DNA of 64,000 nt from Thermophilibacter mediterraneus (GCF_900119385.1 NZ_FPKO01000009.1:1015405-1079404), one strand, 5' to 3'. Positions 49,889 through 58,615 are shown, counted from the first letter of the stretch. A program made the numbers and translations. Notes: generated from the letters alone by a model not told the origin.

Positions 49889-50875
49889 GTGAGAACCTAT
49901 ATCGTCAAGCGCATCGGAATCTCGGTCATCATTCTGCTGTGCGTGACCTTCATCATCTACGGTCTGATGCGCGCCCTGCCCCAGTCCTACGTCGAGACCA
50001 TGGCGATGCAGCTCTCCCAGGCTCCGGGCGCCAAGTCCTTCGATGAGTGGATGGCGCAGCTGAACGCCCAGTACGGCCTCGACCTTCCGATGCCCATCGG
50101 CTACGTCACCTGGCTCGGTGACTTCCTGACCGGCAACTTCGGAGACTCCTGGAAGTTCAACGTGCCGGTCATCACCGAGTTCGCCAACACCATCGGCATC
50201 TCGTTCGCCATGGGCGGCATCGCCTTCGTGCTCTCGACCGTGATCGCCGTGCCCCTGGGCATCCTCGCCGCCACCCACCAGTACTCGAAGTCCGACTACA
50301 TCATCTCGGCGCTGGCGCTCGCGGGCATCTCGCTCCCGACGTTCTTCTTCGCCACGCTGCTCAAGCTGATCTTCTCGGTGGGCCTTGGCTGGTTCGACCT
50401 CTACGGCCTCATGGGCCGTGACTTCGCCCAGCTCGACGCGGTCGGCCAGGTGCTCGACATGATCAATCACATGATCATGCCCGTCGTCACGCTGACGGTC
50501 ATCCAGATCGGCTCGCTCATGCGCTACACGCGAACCAACATGCTCGAGGTGCTCAACGCGGACTACATCAGGACGGCGCGCACCAAGGGCCTGCCCGAGA
50601 GCAAGGTCATCTACAAGCACGCCTTCCGCAACACCTTGATCCCGCTCGTGACCGTCATCGGCGGCTCGCTGCCGGGACTGTTCTCGGGCGCGCTCATCAC
50701 CGAGACCCTCTTCATGATCCCGGGCACCGGCTACACGTCCTACCAGGCCATGACGGGCGGAGACATCCCCTACACGATGTTCTTCCTCACCTTCATCGCC
50801 ATCATCACGCTGCTCTCCAACCTCCTGACCGACATCCTCTACGCGGTGGTCGACCCCCGCGTCCGAATCTCCTAG
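49889..50875 (+). CDS. Peptide ABC transporter permease (OppB/DppB type)
   Basis: The 328-residue protein has six membrane helices. The first is RIGISVIILLCVTFIIYGLM, the extracytoplasmic loop contains LNAQYGLDLPMPIGYVTWL, and the cytoplasmic EAA loop is RTARTKGLPESKVIYKHAFRN. It pairs with the OppC-like permease. It starts at GTG 49889 with GAGAGGAGC upstream. Confidence 0.95.
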   Translation: MRTYIVKRIGISVIILLCVTFIIYGLMRALPQSYVETMAMQLSQAPGAKSFDEWMAQLNAQYGLDLPMPIGYVTWLGDFLTGNFGDSWKFNVPVITEFANTIGISFAMGGIAFVLSTVIAVPLGILAATHQYSKSDYIISALALAGISLPTFFFATLLKLIFSVGLGWFDLYGLMGRDFAQLDAVGQVLDMINHMIMPVVTLTVIQIGSLMRYTRTNMLEVLNADYIRTARTKGLPESKVIYKHAFRNTLIPLVTVIGGSLPGLFSGALITETLFMIPGTGYTSYQAMTGGDIPYTMFFLTFIAIITLLSNLLTDILYAVVDPRVRIS

Positions 50876-50891
50876 AAAGGCGGGTGTACCA

Positions 50892-52556
50892 ATGAGCAAC
50901 GACAAGAACGTCAAGCCCGCCGATCAGGCCGAGGAGCAGGAGTACTCCCTCAACGACGACCGCCGCGTGAGGGTCCTCTCCCCGGGCGCCCTTATCGCCA
51001 AGCGCTTCTTCCGCAACCGTCTCGCGGTCGTCGGCCTCGTGATCCTCGTCGCGATGTTCGTCTTCTCGTTCATCGGGGGCCTCGTGAGCCCCTACGGCCA
51101 GGACCAGACCTTCAGCACCACCACCCAGCTCAACACGCAGTACGCCGGAATCACCGAGACGTCCTCGCTGCGCTACAACGCCGCGCCGGGCGCCGAGTTC
51201 GGCGCGCTCGTCCAGTCGAGTGCGAACACCGCCATCAACTCGGGTGCGACCTCCTTCGAGCGCAACGGCGTCTCGTACACGATCGAGTCCCCCGCGTCCG
51301 ACCTCTACGTCATCAGCTCGGGCGGCCAGGTCGTGGCCTACGCCTCCACCAACGTGGTGAGCGTGCCCTCCGGCTCGCAGGCCCTCCCGTTCGACTTCCA
51401 GATCGCCGCCATCACGGCCATCTCGAACGCCTCCGCCACCGAGGACACCGGGGCCGACGCCCCCGAGGTCACCGAGGATGGCACCGTCGTCGTGGAGGAG
51501 GGCGGCGACGCCGCGGCGGACGCTGCGGACGCGCAGGCGGCCGGCAACACCTTCACGGTCGACGGCCAGACCTACTCCTTCGACGATTCCGGCAACGTCA
51601 TGGACGCCTCCGGCACCATCGTCGCCATGGTGAGTCCGTTCGTGATCTCAGCCTCTGACGGCAACACCGCCATTCCCGACGACCTGCGCACCGCGCTGCT
51701 CACCGCCATCGAGGTCGACGCCTCCGAGGTCGACTACACCGCCGCCGACGGCTCCGAGCACACCTACACCATCACCTACGATGCCTACAGCCGCGTCTAC
51801 AACGTGACCGAGACCACCTCCAACATGGTCTACGACCGCTACGCGAGCCCCTCGCCCGAGCACTGGCTCGGCACCGACGGCAACGGCATGGACATGCTCA
51901 CGCGCCTCATGTACGGCGGTCGCGTGTCGCTCATCATCGGCTTCATCGTCGTCTTCATCGCCGCGGGCCTGGGCGTCATCATGGGCGGCATCTCCGGCTA
52001 CTTCGGCGGCTGGGTCGACAACCTGATCATGCGCATCGTCGACATCTTCTATTGCCTGCCCTCGATGCCGATCATCATCATCCTTGGCTCGGCGATGGAC
52101 GCCATGCGCCTCGACCCGTGGGTCCGCATGATCTACCTCATGCTCATCCTGGGCTTCCTGTCCTGGCCCTCGATCGCGCGCCTCGTGCGCGGCCAGATCC
52201 TGTCGCTGCGCGAGCAGGAGTTCATGCTCGCCACCGAGGCCACGGGCATCTCGGTGCCCCACCGCATCATTCGCCACCTCATTCCCAATGTCATGCCCCA
52301 GCTCATCGTGTCCTGCACCATGAGCCTCGGCTCCACGATCATCATGGAGGCCACGCTGTCGTTCCTCGGCCTCGGCGTCAAGTTCCCGTTCGCCTCGTGG
52401 GGCAACATCATCTCCGACGTCAACAACGCCTTCGTCATGACCAACTACTGGTTCATCTGGATTCCCGCCGGCATCTGCCTCATGCTCGCGGTTCTGGGCT
52501 TCAACTTCGTGGGCGACGGCCTGCGCGACGCCTTCGACCCCAAGATGAACCGATAG
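50892..52556 (+). CDS. Peptide ABC transporter permease (OppC/DppC type) with large extracellular insertion
   Basis: The 554-residue permease is far longer than the usual ~300. Helix 1 is at about 42-66. The core resumes at EHWLGTDGNGMDMLTRL (323 on), with five helices and the EAA loop EATGISVPHRIIRHLIPN. Residues ~70-320 form an extra extracytoplasmic domain with two similar halves (GVSYTIESP...ALPFDFQIAAITAI and GQTYSFDDS...AIPDDLRTALLTAI) separated by an acidic Ala/Asp/Glu linker. It may contact the binding protein or the cell wall. Start ATG 50892 with AAAGGCGGG. Confidence 0.93.
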   Translation: MSNDKNVKPADQAEEQEYSLNDDRRVRVLSPGALIAKRFFRNRLAVVGLVILVAMFVFSFIGGLVSPYGQDQTFSTTTQLNTQYAGITETSSLRYNAAPGAEFGALVQSSANTAINSGATSFERNGVSYTIESPASDLYVISSGGQVVAYASTNVVSVPSGSQALPFDFQIAAITAISNASATEDTGADAPEVTEDGTVVVEEGGDAAADAADAQAAGNTFTVDGQTYSFDDSGNVMDASGTIVAMVSPFVISASDGNTAIPDDLRTALLTAIEVDASEVDYTAADGSEHTYTITYDAYSRVYNVTETTSNMVYDRYASPSPEHWLGTDGNGMDMLTRLMYGGRVSLIIGFIVVFIAAGLGVIMGGISGYFGGWVDNLIMRIVDIFYCLPSMPIIIILGSAMDAMRLDPWVRMIYLMLILGFLSWPSIARLVRGQILSLREQEFMLATEATGISVPHRIIRHLIPNVMPQLIVSCTMSLGSTIIMEATLSFLGLGVKFPFASWGNIISDVNNAFVMTNYWFIWIPAGICLMLAVLGFNFVGDGLRDAFDPKMNR

Positions 52557-52568
52557 GGAGGGTAGCCA

Positions 52569-53801
52569 ATGTTTGGATCCGACAAGAAGAAAGAGGCGGG
52601 CTACCTTTCCGCCAGGGAGTCCCGGAAGATCTCGAAGGAGAACCGCAAGATCACCGAGGGCTACGAGAAGCTGCGCAAGCGCAAGAACGTCGATGCGTCC
52701 GAGTACGCGTGCGAGATGGTCGACCCGGCCAACGCCGTCGAGTTCGATGACGTGCACACCTACTTCTTCACCGACACGGGCGTGGTCAAGTCCGTCGACG
52801 GCGTGACCTACAACGTGCCCGTGGGCAAGACCGTGGGCGTGGTGGGCGAGTCGGGGTGCGGCAAGTCCGTCACCTGCCTCTCGCTCATCCAGCTGCTGCA
52901 GCGCCCGCAGGGCCAGGTCACCGGCGGCTCGATTCGCCTCAACCTGGGCGACCATGCCATCGACGTGACCAAGGCCCCCGAGGAGGCCATGCAGAAGATC
53001 CGCGGCTCCGAGGTCTCGATGATCTTCCAGGAGCCCATGACCTCCCTCAACCCGGTCTTCAAGGTGGGCGAGCAGATCGAGGAGGTCATCGCCCTCCACG
53101 ACGGCAAGGACTGGTCCGCCGAGCAGATTCGCGCCCGTGCCATCGAGATGATCGAGACCGTGGGCATCGCCAACTCCGAGGGCGTCTACGGGATGTACCC
53201 GCACGAGCTCTCGGGCGGCATGCGCCAGCGCATCATGATCGCCATCGCGCTGGCCTGCAACCCGCGCATCATCATCGCCGACGAGCCCACCACCGCCCTC
53301 GACGTGACCATCCAGGCGCAGATCCTCGACCTTCTCCGCTCCCTCAAGGAGAAGATCAACTCCTCGATCATCCTCGTCACCCACGACCTCGGCGTCGTGG
53401 CCGAGATGGCCGACTACGTCGTGGTCATGTACGCCGGCCGCATCGTCGAGAAGGGCACCGCGGAGGAGATCTTCGACCACCCCGCCCACCCCTACACCAT
53501 CGGCCTCATGGCATCCAAGCCCGTCGTGGGCAAGAAGGTGGAGCGCCTCTACTCCATCCCGGGCAAGGTCCCCAACCCGGTCGACATGCCCAACTACTGC
53601 TACTTCAAGGACCGCTGCGAGCTCTGCGTCAAGGCGTGCGACGGCGAGTACCCGCACATGGTGCGCCTCTCTCCCACGCACGAGGTGAGCTGCTACCGCT
53701 ACTACGGCAACGCGACGGCGGCCGCCGCCAACGAGACCGCCGCGGTGCTCGACGAGATGATCGCCAACGGCGAGACCGAAAACCAGATGGGGGAGGACTA
53801 A
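52569..53801 (+). CDS. Peptide ABC transporter ATPase (OppD/DppD type)
   Basis: The 410-residue ATPase carries Walker A GESGCGKS, Q-loop IFQEPMTSLNP, signature ELSGGMRQR, Walker B IIIADEPTTALD and the switch His in LVTHDLG. The C-terminal oligopeptide-transporter domain has CYFKDRCELCVKAC, typical of the Fe-S-like cysteine cluster in OppD/DppD. A basic N-terminal extension of ~60 residues is unusual. The next start follows the TAA by one base. Confidence 0.95.
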   Translation: MFGSDKKKEAGYLSARESRKISKENRKITEGYEKLRKRKNVDASEYACEMVDPANAVEFDDVHTYFFTDTGVVKSVDGVTYNVPVGKTVGVVGESGCGKSVTCLSLIQLLQRPQGQVTGGSIRLNLGDHAIDVTKAPEEAMQKIRGSEVSMIFQEPMTSLNPVFKVGEQIEEVIALHDGKDWSAEQIRARAIEMIETVGIANSEGVYGMYPHELSGGMRQRIMIAIALACNPRIIIADEPTTALDVTIQAQILDLLRSLKEKINSSIILVTHDLGVVAEMADYVVVMYAGRIVEKGTAEEIFDHPAHPYTIGLMASKPVVGKKVERLYSIPGKVPNPVDMPNYCYFKDRCELCVKACDGEYPHMVRLSPTHEVSCYRYYGNATAAAANETAAVLDEMIANGETENQMGED

Positions 53802-53802
53802 C

Positions 53803-54828
53803 ATGGCTTCCACGAACACGACGGTGGACGTCGCGTCCACCCAGGCCTCGGCCTCCGACGACATCATCCTCGAGGTCAACGACCTCAAGAAGTACTTCCC
53901 CATCAAGGGGGGCATCTTCAACCGCGTCCAGGGCTACGTGAAGGCCGTCGACGGCGTTTCGTTCAAGCTGCGCCGCGGTCACACGATGGGCCTCGTGGGC
54001 GAGTCCGGCTGCGGAAAGTCGACCACGGGACGCACGATCCTTCGCCTTGCCGGCGAGAAGACCGGTGGCGACGTGCTCTTCAACGGGCGTGAGGTGTACA
54101 GCCTGAGCCCCAAGGAGATGCACGAGATGCGCACGAAGATGCAGATCATCTTCCAGGACCCGTACTCGAGCCTCAGCCCGCGCCTGCCGATCTCCGAGAT
54201 CGTCGGCGAGGCCGTGCGCGAGCACAACCTCGTCCCCAAGGACCGCTTCGACGACTACATCGACCGGGTCATGGAGGACTGCGGCCTGCAGCCCTACCAC
54301 AAGATGCGCTACCCGCACGAGTTCTCCGGCGGTCAGCGCCAGCGCATCTGCATCGCGCGCGCCCTGGCGCTCAACCCCGAGTTTATCGTCTGCGACGAGC
54401 CGGTCTCGGCCCTCGACGTGTCCATCCAGGCGCAGATCATCAACCTCCTGCACGACCTGCAGGAGAAGCGCGGGCTCACCTACCTCTTCATCAGCCACGA
54501 CCTCTCCGTCGTCGAGCACATCTCCGACGCGGTGGGCGTCATGTACCTCGGCGGCATGGTGGAGTACGGCTTCACCGCCGACATCTTCAAGAACCCGCTG
54601 CACCCCTACACCAAGGCGCTCTTCTCGGCCATTCCCATCCCGGACCCCAAGGCCAAGCAGAACCGCATCGTGCTCGAGGGCTCCATCCCCTCGCCGGCGA
54701 ACCCGCCCAAGGGCTGCAAGTTCCACACGCGCTGCCCGTTCGCCAAGGACTGCTGCCGCGAGGTCGCGCCCGAGCAGAGGGAGCTGGAGCCGGGTCACTT
54801 CGTCTCCTGCCACCTCTACGACGAGTAG
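53803..54828 (+). CDS. Peptide ABC transporter ATPase (OppF/DppF type)
   Basis: The 341-residue second ATPase has FPIKGGIFNRVQG at the start, Walker A GESGCGKST, Q-loop IFQDPYSSLSPR, signature EFSGGQRQR, Walker B FIVCDEPVSALD and switch His in FISHDLS. The C-terminal cysteine cluster is CKFHTRCPFAKDCC. It forms a heterodimer with the preceding ATPase under the two permeases. Confidence 0.95.
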   Translation: MASTNTTVDVASTQASASDDIILEVNDLKKYFPIKGGIFNRVQGYVKAVDGVSFKLRRGHTMGLVGESGCGKSTTGRTILRLAGEKTGGDVLFNGREVYSLSPKEMHEMRTKMQIIFQDPYSSLSPRLPISEIVGEAVREHNLVPKDRFDDYIDRVMEDCGLQPYHKMRYPHEFSGGQRQRICIARALALNPEFIVCDEPVSALDVSIQAQIINLLHDLQEKRGLTYLFISHDLSVVEHISDAVGVMYLGGMVEYGFTADIFKNPLHPYTKALFSAIPIPDPKAKQNRIVLEGSIPSPANPPKGCKFHTRCPFAKDCCREVAPEQRELEPGHFVSCHLYDE

Positions 54829-54834
54829 CGACCC

Positions 54835-55122
54835 GTGGCTCGCAGGAAGCACACGGACGACCTCGAGGACGACGGCCGCGTCATCGCCGACATGTCGGCG
54901 GTGGAGCGGCCGTCGCTCATGGGGCGGCAGCCCGTGCGCCGCTCGCCCGACGAGCCGGCGCGCGAGGGCCGCGGGGCCCGGCGCCCCAAGATCGCGCTCA
55001 CCACGAAGGAGCGCGTCTGGCTCGCCCTGGGGGCGATGAAGGCCGGCTTCGTCGTGAGCATGGTCTTCGTCGCGTTCATCGGCGCCATCATCCTCGTCCT
55101 TCTCGCCCTCTGGACCTCATGA
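54835..55122 (+). CDS. Small single-span membrane protein, unknown
   Basis: The 95-residue protein has a charged Arg/Asp-rich first half and one membrane helix near the end (KAGFVVSMVFVAFIGAIILVLLALW). It starts at GTG 54835, 6 bases after the transporter operon, and is probably its last gene. Its TGA lies within the first REP copy. The function is not recognised. Confidence 0.6.
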   Translation: MARRKHTDDLEDDGRVIADMSAVERPSLMGRQPVRRSPDEPAREGRGARRPKIALTTKERVWLALGAMKAGFVVSMVFVAFIGAIILVLLALWTS

Positions 55123-55146
55123 CACTGACGTCAGGTTATAGTGTCA
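55120..55146 (+). repeat. REP palindrome, copy 1
   Basis: TGACACT...AGTGTCA flank GACGTCAGGTTAT. The element overlaps the stop codon of the upstream gene. Confidence 0.75.
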
Positions 55147-55169
55147 AGCCAGGCCATGGGCTCAACGAA

Positions 55170-55203
55170 GCGGCGGCGAGAAGAACCGTCTTCTCGCCGC
55201 CGC
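55170..55203. terminator. Bidirectional terminator-like hairpin
   Basis: GCGGCGGCGAGAAGA pairs perfectly with TCTTCTCGCCGCCGC over 15 bp with a 4-base loop, between convergent genes. Confidence 0.7.
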
Positions 55204-55230
55204 TCGTGTAACGTGCGATGTGGGCCAGGA

Positions 55231-55665
55231 CTAGAGGCTGAGCCCCATCTGCGCCGCGGTGTCGTTCAGAACGCCGACCGCCTCGTAGGGCTCCCACACG
55301 TTGCTGACGGAGGAATCCATGGGGCACTGGCCGGTCTTCGCGCGGTTCTGGATGTGACGGACGAGCGTGTCGTAGCTCGTGGCGATGCCGGAGCACAGCA
55401 GGACGGCGCGGCCGGTCCAGGACATGACGGGGGAGAAGACGGCCTCGGGACCGAGGACGGCGTAGAGCAGCGCCGGGGCCTTGCCCACGACCTTGTCAGC
55501 GACGGAGAAGCCCCTGAGGCTCCTGCCCTCCCTGATCATGCGCAGCAGCGGCCTCACGCCGCGGTCGGTGCAGGTGTAGATCTCGTCTCCGCGGACCGCC
55601 ACGAGGGTGGCGTCCTTGTTGGCGATGAGCAGCGCGCGCGCGAGGTCGAGGTCGGTGGCTTCCAT
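55231..55665 (-). CDS. DUF1893 family protein
   Basis: The 144-residue protein has the DUF1893 pattern: LARALLIANKDATLVAVRGDEIYTC, then RGVRPLLRMIREG, VGKAPALLYAVLGPEAVFSPVMS and GIATSYDTLVRHIQNR. The fold resembles cytidine-deaminase-like or LEA-like proteins of unknown function, often in strict anaerobes. The start has GGGAGG upstream. Confidence 0.85.
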   Translation of the reverse strand: MEATDLDLARALLIANKDATLVAVRGDEIYTCTDRGVRPLLRMIREGRSLRGFSVADKVVGKAPALLYAVLGPEAVFSPVMSWTGRAVLLCSGIATSYDTLVRHIQNRAKTGQCPMDSSVSNVWEPYEAVGVLNDTAAQMGLSL

Positions 55666-55778
55666 GCTTCAATCCTCCCATTCCGTGGGTGAATTTCGAT
55701 CAGCTTGGCACTCTACCATATCGACGTGACGCGACAAGACCGTTCGCCGAAATCGATATCACACGCCGTCGCCCCGAC

Positions 55779-55806
55779 TTGACACTGGGTCAGGTCATAG
55801 TGTCAA
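55779..55806 (+). repeat. REP palindrome, copy 2
   Basis: TTGACACT...AGTGTCAA flank GGGTCAGGTCAT, 148 bases before the RAYT start. A degenerate piece (TGACATGACGCTGACATCAA) lies at 55831-55850. Confidence 0.75.
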
Positions 55807-55895
55807 CCTTACGTGCAACCTCCGGTCTGCTGACATGACGCTGACATCAACCATTCAAACTACAAAAGCTGAAAATTGTAGACATAACGTAACCC

Positions 55896-55924
55896 TTGAC
55901 AATCCAAACATATTTGGGAAGAAT
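55896..55924 (+). promoter_or_regulatory. RAYT promoter with internal operator-like palindrome
   Basis: TTGACA (55896-55901) and AAGAAT (55919-55924) are spaced by 17 bases. CCAAA-CATA-TTTGG (55904-55917) fills the spacer, so a repressor bound there would block transcription. Confidence 0.5.
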
Positions 55925-55953
55925 GCCCCCAACGGAAGGAAGGGGGTCGAGTC

Positions 55954-56727
55954 ATGGCAACGGGAGGCAGGGTCCGGGCGGCCTCGGGCTACTATCACGT
56001 GGTTACGCGCGGCAACGGTAGGCAGAGGATCTTCGAGGACGACGGCGACAGGCGCGCCTTTGTCGAAACGCTCGGGAGGTTTGCGGCAGGCGACGGTGTC
56101 GCGGTCATCGCATGGTGCCTCATGGACAACCACGTGCACCTCGTCCTTCGGGACGAGCGTGCCATGCTGAGTGCGACCATGCAGAAGACGCTCACGACCT
56201 ACTCTCGGAGGTTCAATCGCCGGGAGCGGCACGTCGGGCACGTGTTCCAGGCACGGTTCGACAGTCGCACCATAGAGGACGACGCCTACCTGCTCGCCGC
56301 CGTGAGGTATGTCCACCTCAATCCCCAGCGGGCGGGCATATGCGCCGCGAGCGATTACGAGTGGAGCAGCTACGGCGAGTACGTGGGCGATGTCGACGGC
56401 ATCACCGACACCGGGGTCGTCCTGGAGATGGTCGGCGGAGTCGAGGGGTTCGTGCGCCTGTGCGGCGATGCGGGCGGCGGGGTGGCCCCCTACGCGCCGC
56501 GCACGCTGTGCGGGAGCCCGGACGAGGTGCACTCGCTCGCCGTGTCGGCGCTCGCTGACGCAGGTCTCGCGACGCCGAGCGTGGTCAAGGGAATGCGGCG
56601 AGAGGAGAGGGACCTCGCGCTGCGCACGCTTCGCGCCGCGGGGCTCTCGATTCGGGAGATCGAGCGCGAGACTGGCGTCGGGCGGGGAACCGTGTACAAC
56701 GTGACGCGGGGGTGCGCCGGGAGTTGA
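55954..56727 (+). CDS. REP-associated tyrosine transposase (RAYT, Y1 family)
   Basis: The 257-residue protein is a Y1/HUH domain: YYHVVTRGNGRQRIF, then WCLMDNHVHLVL with the HUH histidines, and the tyrosine helix YLLAAVRYVHLNPQRAG. The C-terminal extension ends in a helix-turn-helix (LSIREIERETGVGRGTVYNV). RAYTs nick single-stranded REP hairpins and are thought to spread them. REP-like palindromes flank the gene, in opposite orientation. The start has GGAAGGAAGGGGG. The stop codon lies within the downstream REP. Confidence 0.92.
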   Translation: MATGGRVRAASGYYHVVTRGNGRQRIFEDDGDRRAFVETLGRFAAGDGVAVIAWCLMDNHVHLVLRDERAMLSATMQKTLTTYSRRFNRRERHVGHVFQARFDSRTIEDDAYLLAAVRYVHLNPQRAGICAASDYEWSSYGEYVGDVDGITDTGVVLEMVGGVEGFVRLCGDAGGGVAPYAPRTLCGSPDEVHSLAVSALADAGLATPSVVKGMRREERDLALRTLRAAGLSIREIERETGVGRGTVYNVTRGCAGS

Positions 56728-56752
56728 CGCTATAACCTGACGCCAGTGTCAA
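56724..56752 (-). repeat. REP palindrome, copy 3 (inverted)
   Basis: On the minus strand TTGACACT...AGCGTCAA flank GGCGTCAGGTTAT. It overlaps the RAYT stop codon. Confidence 0.75.
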
Positions 56753-56760
56753 GCTGGCAC

Positions 56761-56794
56761 GAAAACGGGCCGCCACCCGGGGGTGACGGCCCGT
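56761..56794 (-). terminator. Terminator of the GGGtGRT operon
   Basis: ACGGGCCG...CGGCCCGT form a 14-position stem with one mismatch, followed on the minus strand by TTTTC. A second hairpin, GTGACAG...CTGTCAC, lies at 56798-56817. Confidence 0.75.
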
Positions 56795-56831
56795 AACGTG
56801 ACAGTTTACCCTGTCACCTTTGTCATCATCG

Positions 56832-57836
56832 CTACTCGTTGAGAGCGGCGTTGACGGCGACGGCGCAGGCGACGGTCGCACCGACCATGGGGTTGTTGCC
56901 CATGCCGATGAGGCCCATCATGTCGACGTGCGCGGGCACCGAGGAGGAGCCAGCGAACTGGGCGCTGGAGTGCATGCGGCCCATGGTGTCGGTCATGCCG
57001 TAGGAGGCGGGGCCGGCGGCCATGTTGTCCGGGTGCAGGGTGCGGCCGGTGCCGCCGCCGGAGGCAACGGAGAAGTACTTCTTGCCGGCGAGCACGCGCT
57101 CCTTGAAGTAGGTGCCGGCAACCGGGTGCTGGAAGCGCGTCGGGTTGGTGGAGTTGCCGGTGATGGAGATGTCCACGTTCTCGTGCCACATGATGGCGAC
57201 ACCCTCGCGGACGTCGTCAGCGCCGTAGCAGTTGACCGCGGCGCGCGGGCCGTCGGAGTACGGGATGGTCTCGACGACCTTGAGCTCGCTCGTGAAGTAG
57301 TCGAACTGGGTCTTCACGTAGGTGAAGCCGTTGATGCGGGCGATGATCTGGGCGGCGTCCTTGCCGAGGCCGTTCAGGATGACGCGCAGCGGCTTCTTGC
57401 GGGCCTTGTTGGCGTTGAGCGCGATGCCGATGGCGCCCTCGGCGGCCGCGAAGGACTCGTGGCCGGCCAGGAACGCGAAGCACTCGGTGTCGTCACCGAG
57501 GAGCATGGCGCCCAGGTCGCCGTGGCCCTTGCCGACCTTGCGGTCCTCGGCGACGGAGCCGGGAACGCAGAAGGCCTGGAGGCCCTCGCCGATCAGCGCG
57601 GCGGCCTCGGAGGCGTTCTTGGCGCCCTTCTTGATGGCGATGGCGCAGCCGCAGACGTAGGCCCACTTGGCGTTCTCGAACGCGATGGACTGGACGCCCT
57701 CGACGATCTCGCGCGGGTTGACGCCCTTGTCGAGGCAGATCTGCTCGGCCTCCTCGAGGGAGGAGATGCCGTTCTCAGCGAGCACCTTGTTGATCTTGTC
57801 GATGCGGCGCTCATAGCCCTCAAACGAAACTGCCAT
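56832..57836 (-). CDS. GGGtGRT protein (conserved, function unknown)
   Basis: The 334-residue protein contains the family's naming motif in VASGGGTGRTLHPDN and closes with MMGLIGMGNNPMVGATVACAVA. Cysteines at ICLD, YVCGCA, AFCVPG and CFAFLAG may matter for Fe-S binding. The family is almost always beside a NifU/IscU-like protein, as here, where the two genes are 18 bases apart. A role in Fe-S cluster handling is plausible but unproven. Confidence 0.9.
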   Translation of the reverse strand: MAVSFEGYERRIDKINKVLAENGISSLEEAEQICLDKGVNPREIVEGVQSIAFENAKWAYVCGCAIAIKKGAKNASEAAALIGEGLQAFCVPGSVAEDRKVGKGHGDLGAMLLGDDTECFAFLAGHESFAAAEGAIGIALNANKARKKPLRVILNGLGKDAAQIIARINGFTYVKTQFDYFTSELKVVETIPYSDGPRAAVNCYGADDVREGVAIMWHENVDISITGNSTNPTRFQHPVAGTYFKERVLAGKKYFSVASGGGTGRTLHPDNMAAGPASYGMTDTMGRMHSSAQFAGSSSVPAHVDMMGLIGMGNNPMVGATVACAVAVNAALNE

Positions 57837-57854
57837 TTGGTCTTCCCTCCCTTT

Positions 57855-58589
57855 CTACTCGTGAACCGGGAACACGGACGCGACGGTGTGGGTCTCCTCG
57901 TCGGTGCGCGGGTCGATGTACTTGGCGGCGTTGTCCCACTGGCCGTAGTGGCCCATGGCGCCGGCGATGGCGTCCTCGGGGGACTTGCCGTTCTTGAGAG
58001 CGTCGGTGAACTTGCCGAGGTTCAGGAACTCGAAGGCGACGATCTCGTTCTTGTCGTTGAGCGCCATGCGGGTGACGTAGCCCTGGGCGAGCTCGAGGTA
58101 GCGGGCGCCCTTGAGCTTGGTGCCGAACATGGTGCCGACCTGGGAGCGCAGGCCCTTGCCGAGGTCGTCGAGGGAGGCGCCGACGGGCAGGCCGTCCTCG
58201 GAGAAGGCGGTCTGGCTGCGGCCGTAGACGATCTGGAGGAAGAGCTCACGCATGGCGACGTTGATGGCGTCGCAGACGAGGTCGGTGTTCAGGGCCTCGA
58301 GGATGGTCTTGCCGGGAAGGATCTCGGAGGCCATGGCCGCGGAGTGGGTCATGCCCGAGCAGCCGAGGGTCTCGACGAGGCACTCCTCGATGACGCCCTC
58401 CTTGATGTTGAGGGTGAGCTTGCAGGCACCCTGCTGGGGCGCGCACCAGCCCACGCCGTGCGTGAGGCCGGAGATGTCCTTGATCTCCTTGGCCTGAACC
58501 CACTTGCCCTCCTCGGGGATGGGCGCGGGGCCGTGATATGCGCCCTTGGCGACGGGGCACATATTCTCGACTTCTGCGGAATACTGCAT
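57855..58589 (-). CDS. NifU/IscU-like Fe-S scaffold partner of GGGtGRT
   Basis: The 244-residue protein has the IscU-like pattern TLNIKEGVIEECLVETLGCSGMTHSAAMASEIL; further cysteines are MCPVAKG, GWCAPQQGACK and LVCDAIN. It is longer than canonical IscU (about 130 residues), with an extra helical C-terminal region. It is the first gene of the two-gene operon, preceded by a leader with three perfect hairpins. It presumably loads or shares clusters with the GGGtGRT protein. Confidence 0.85.
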   Translation of the reverse strand: MQYSAEVENMCPVAKGAYHGPAPIPEEGKWVQAKEIKDISGLTHGVGWCAPQQGACKLTLNIKEGVIEECLVETLGCSGMTHSAAMASEILPGKTILEALNTDLVCDAINVAMRELFLQIVYGRSQTAFSEDGLPVGASLDDLGKGLRSQVGTMFGTKLKGARYLELAQGYVTRMALNDKNEIVAFEFLNLGKFTDALKNGKSPEDAIAGAMGHYGQWDNAAKYIDPRTDEETHTVASVFPVHE

Positions 58590-58615
58590 GTAGTGCTCCT
58601 CTCCGTTAATCTCAT

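Noticed and set aside
47402-50914. A 1170-codon minus-strand frame opposite the peptide transporter genes
   Set aside because: It mirrors the codon pattern of the sense genes (Val/Gly/Leu/Asp-rich), lacks motifs and starts inside a conserved operon; GC-rich DNA has few antisense stops.
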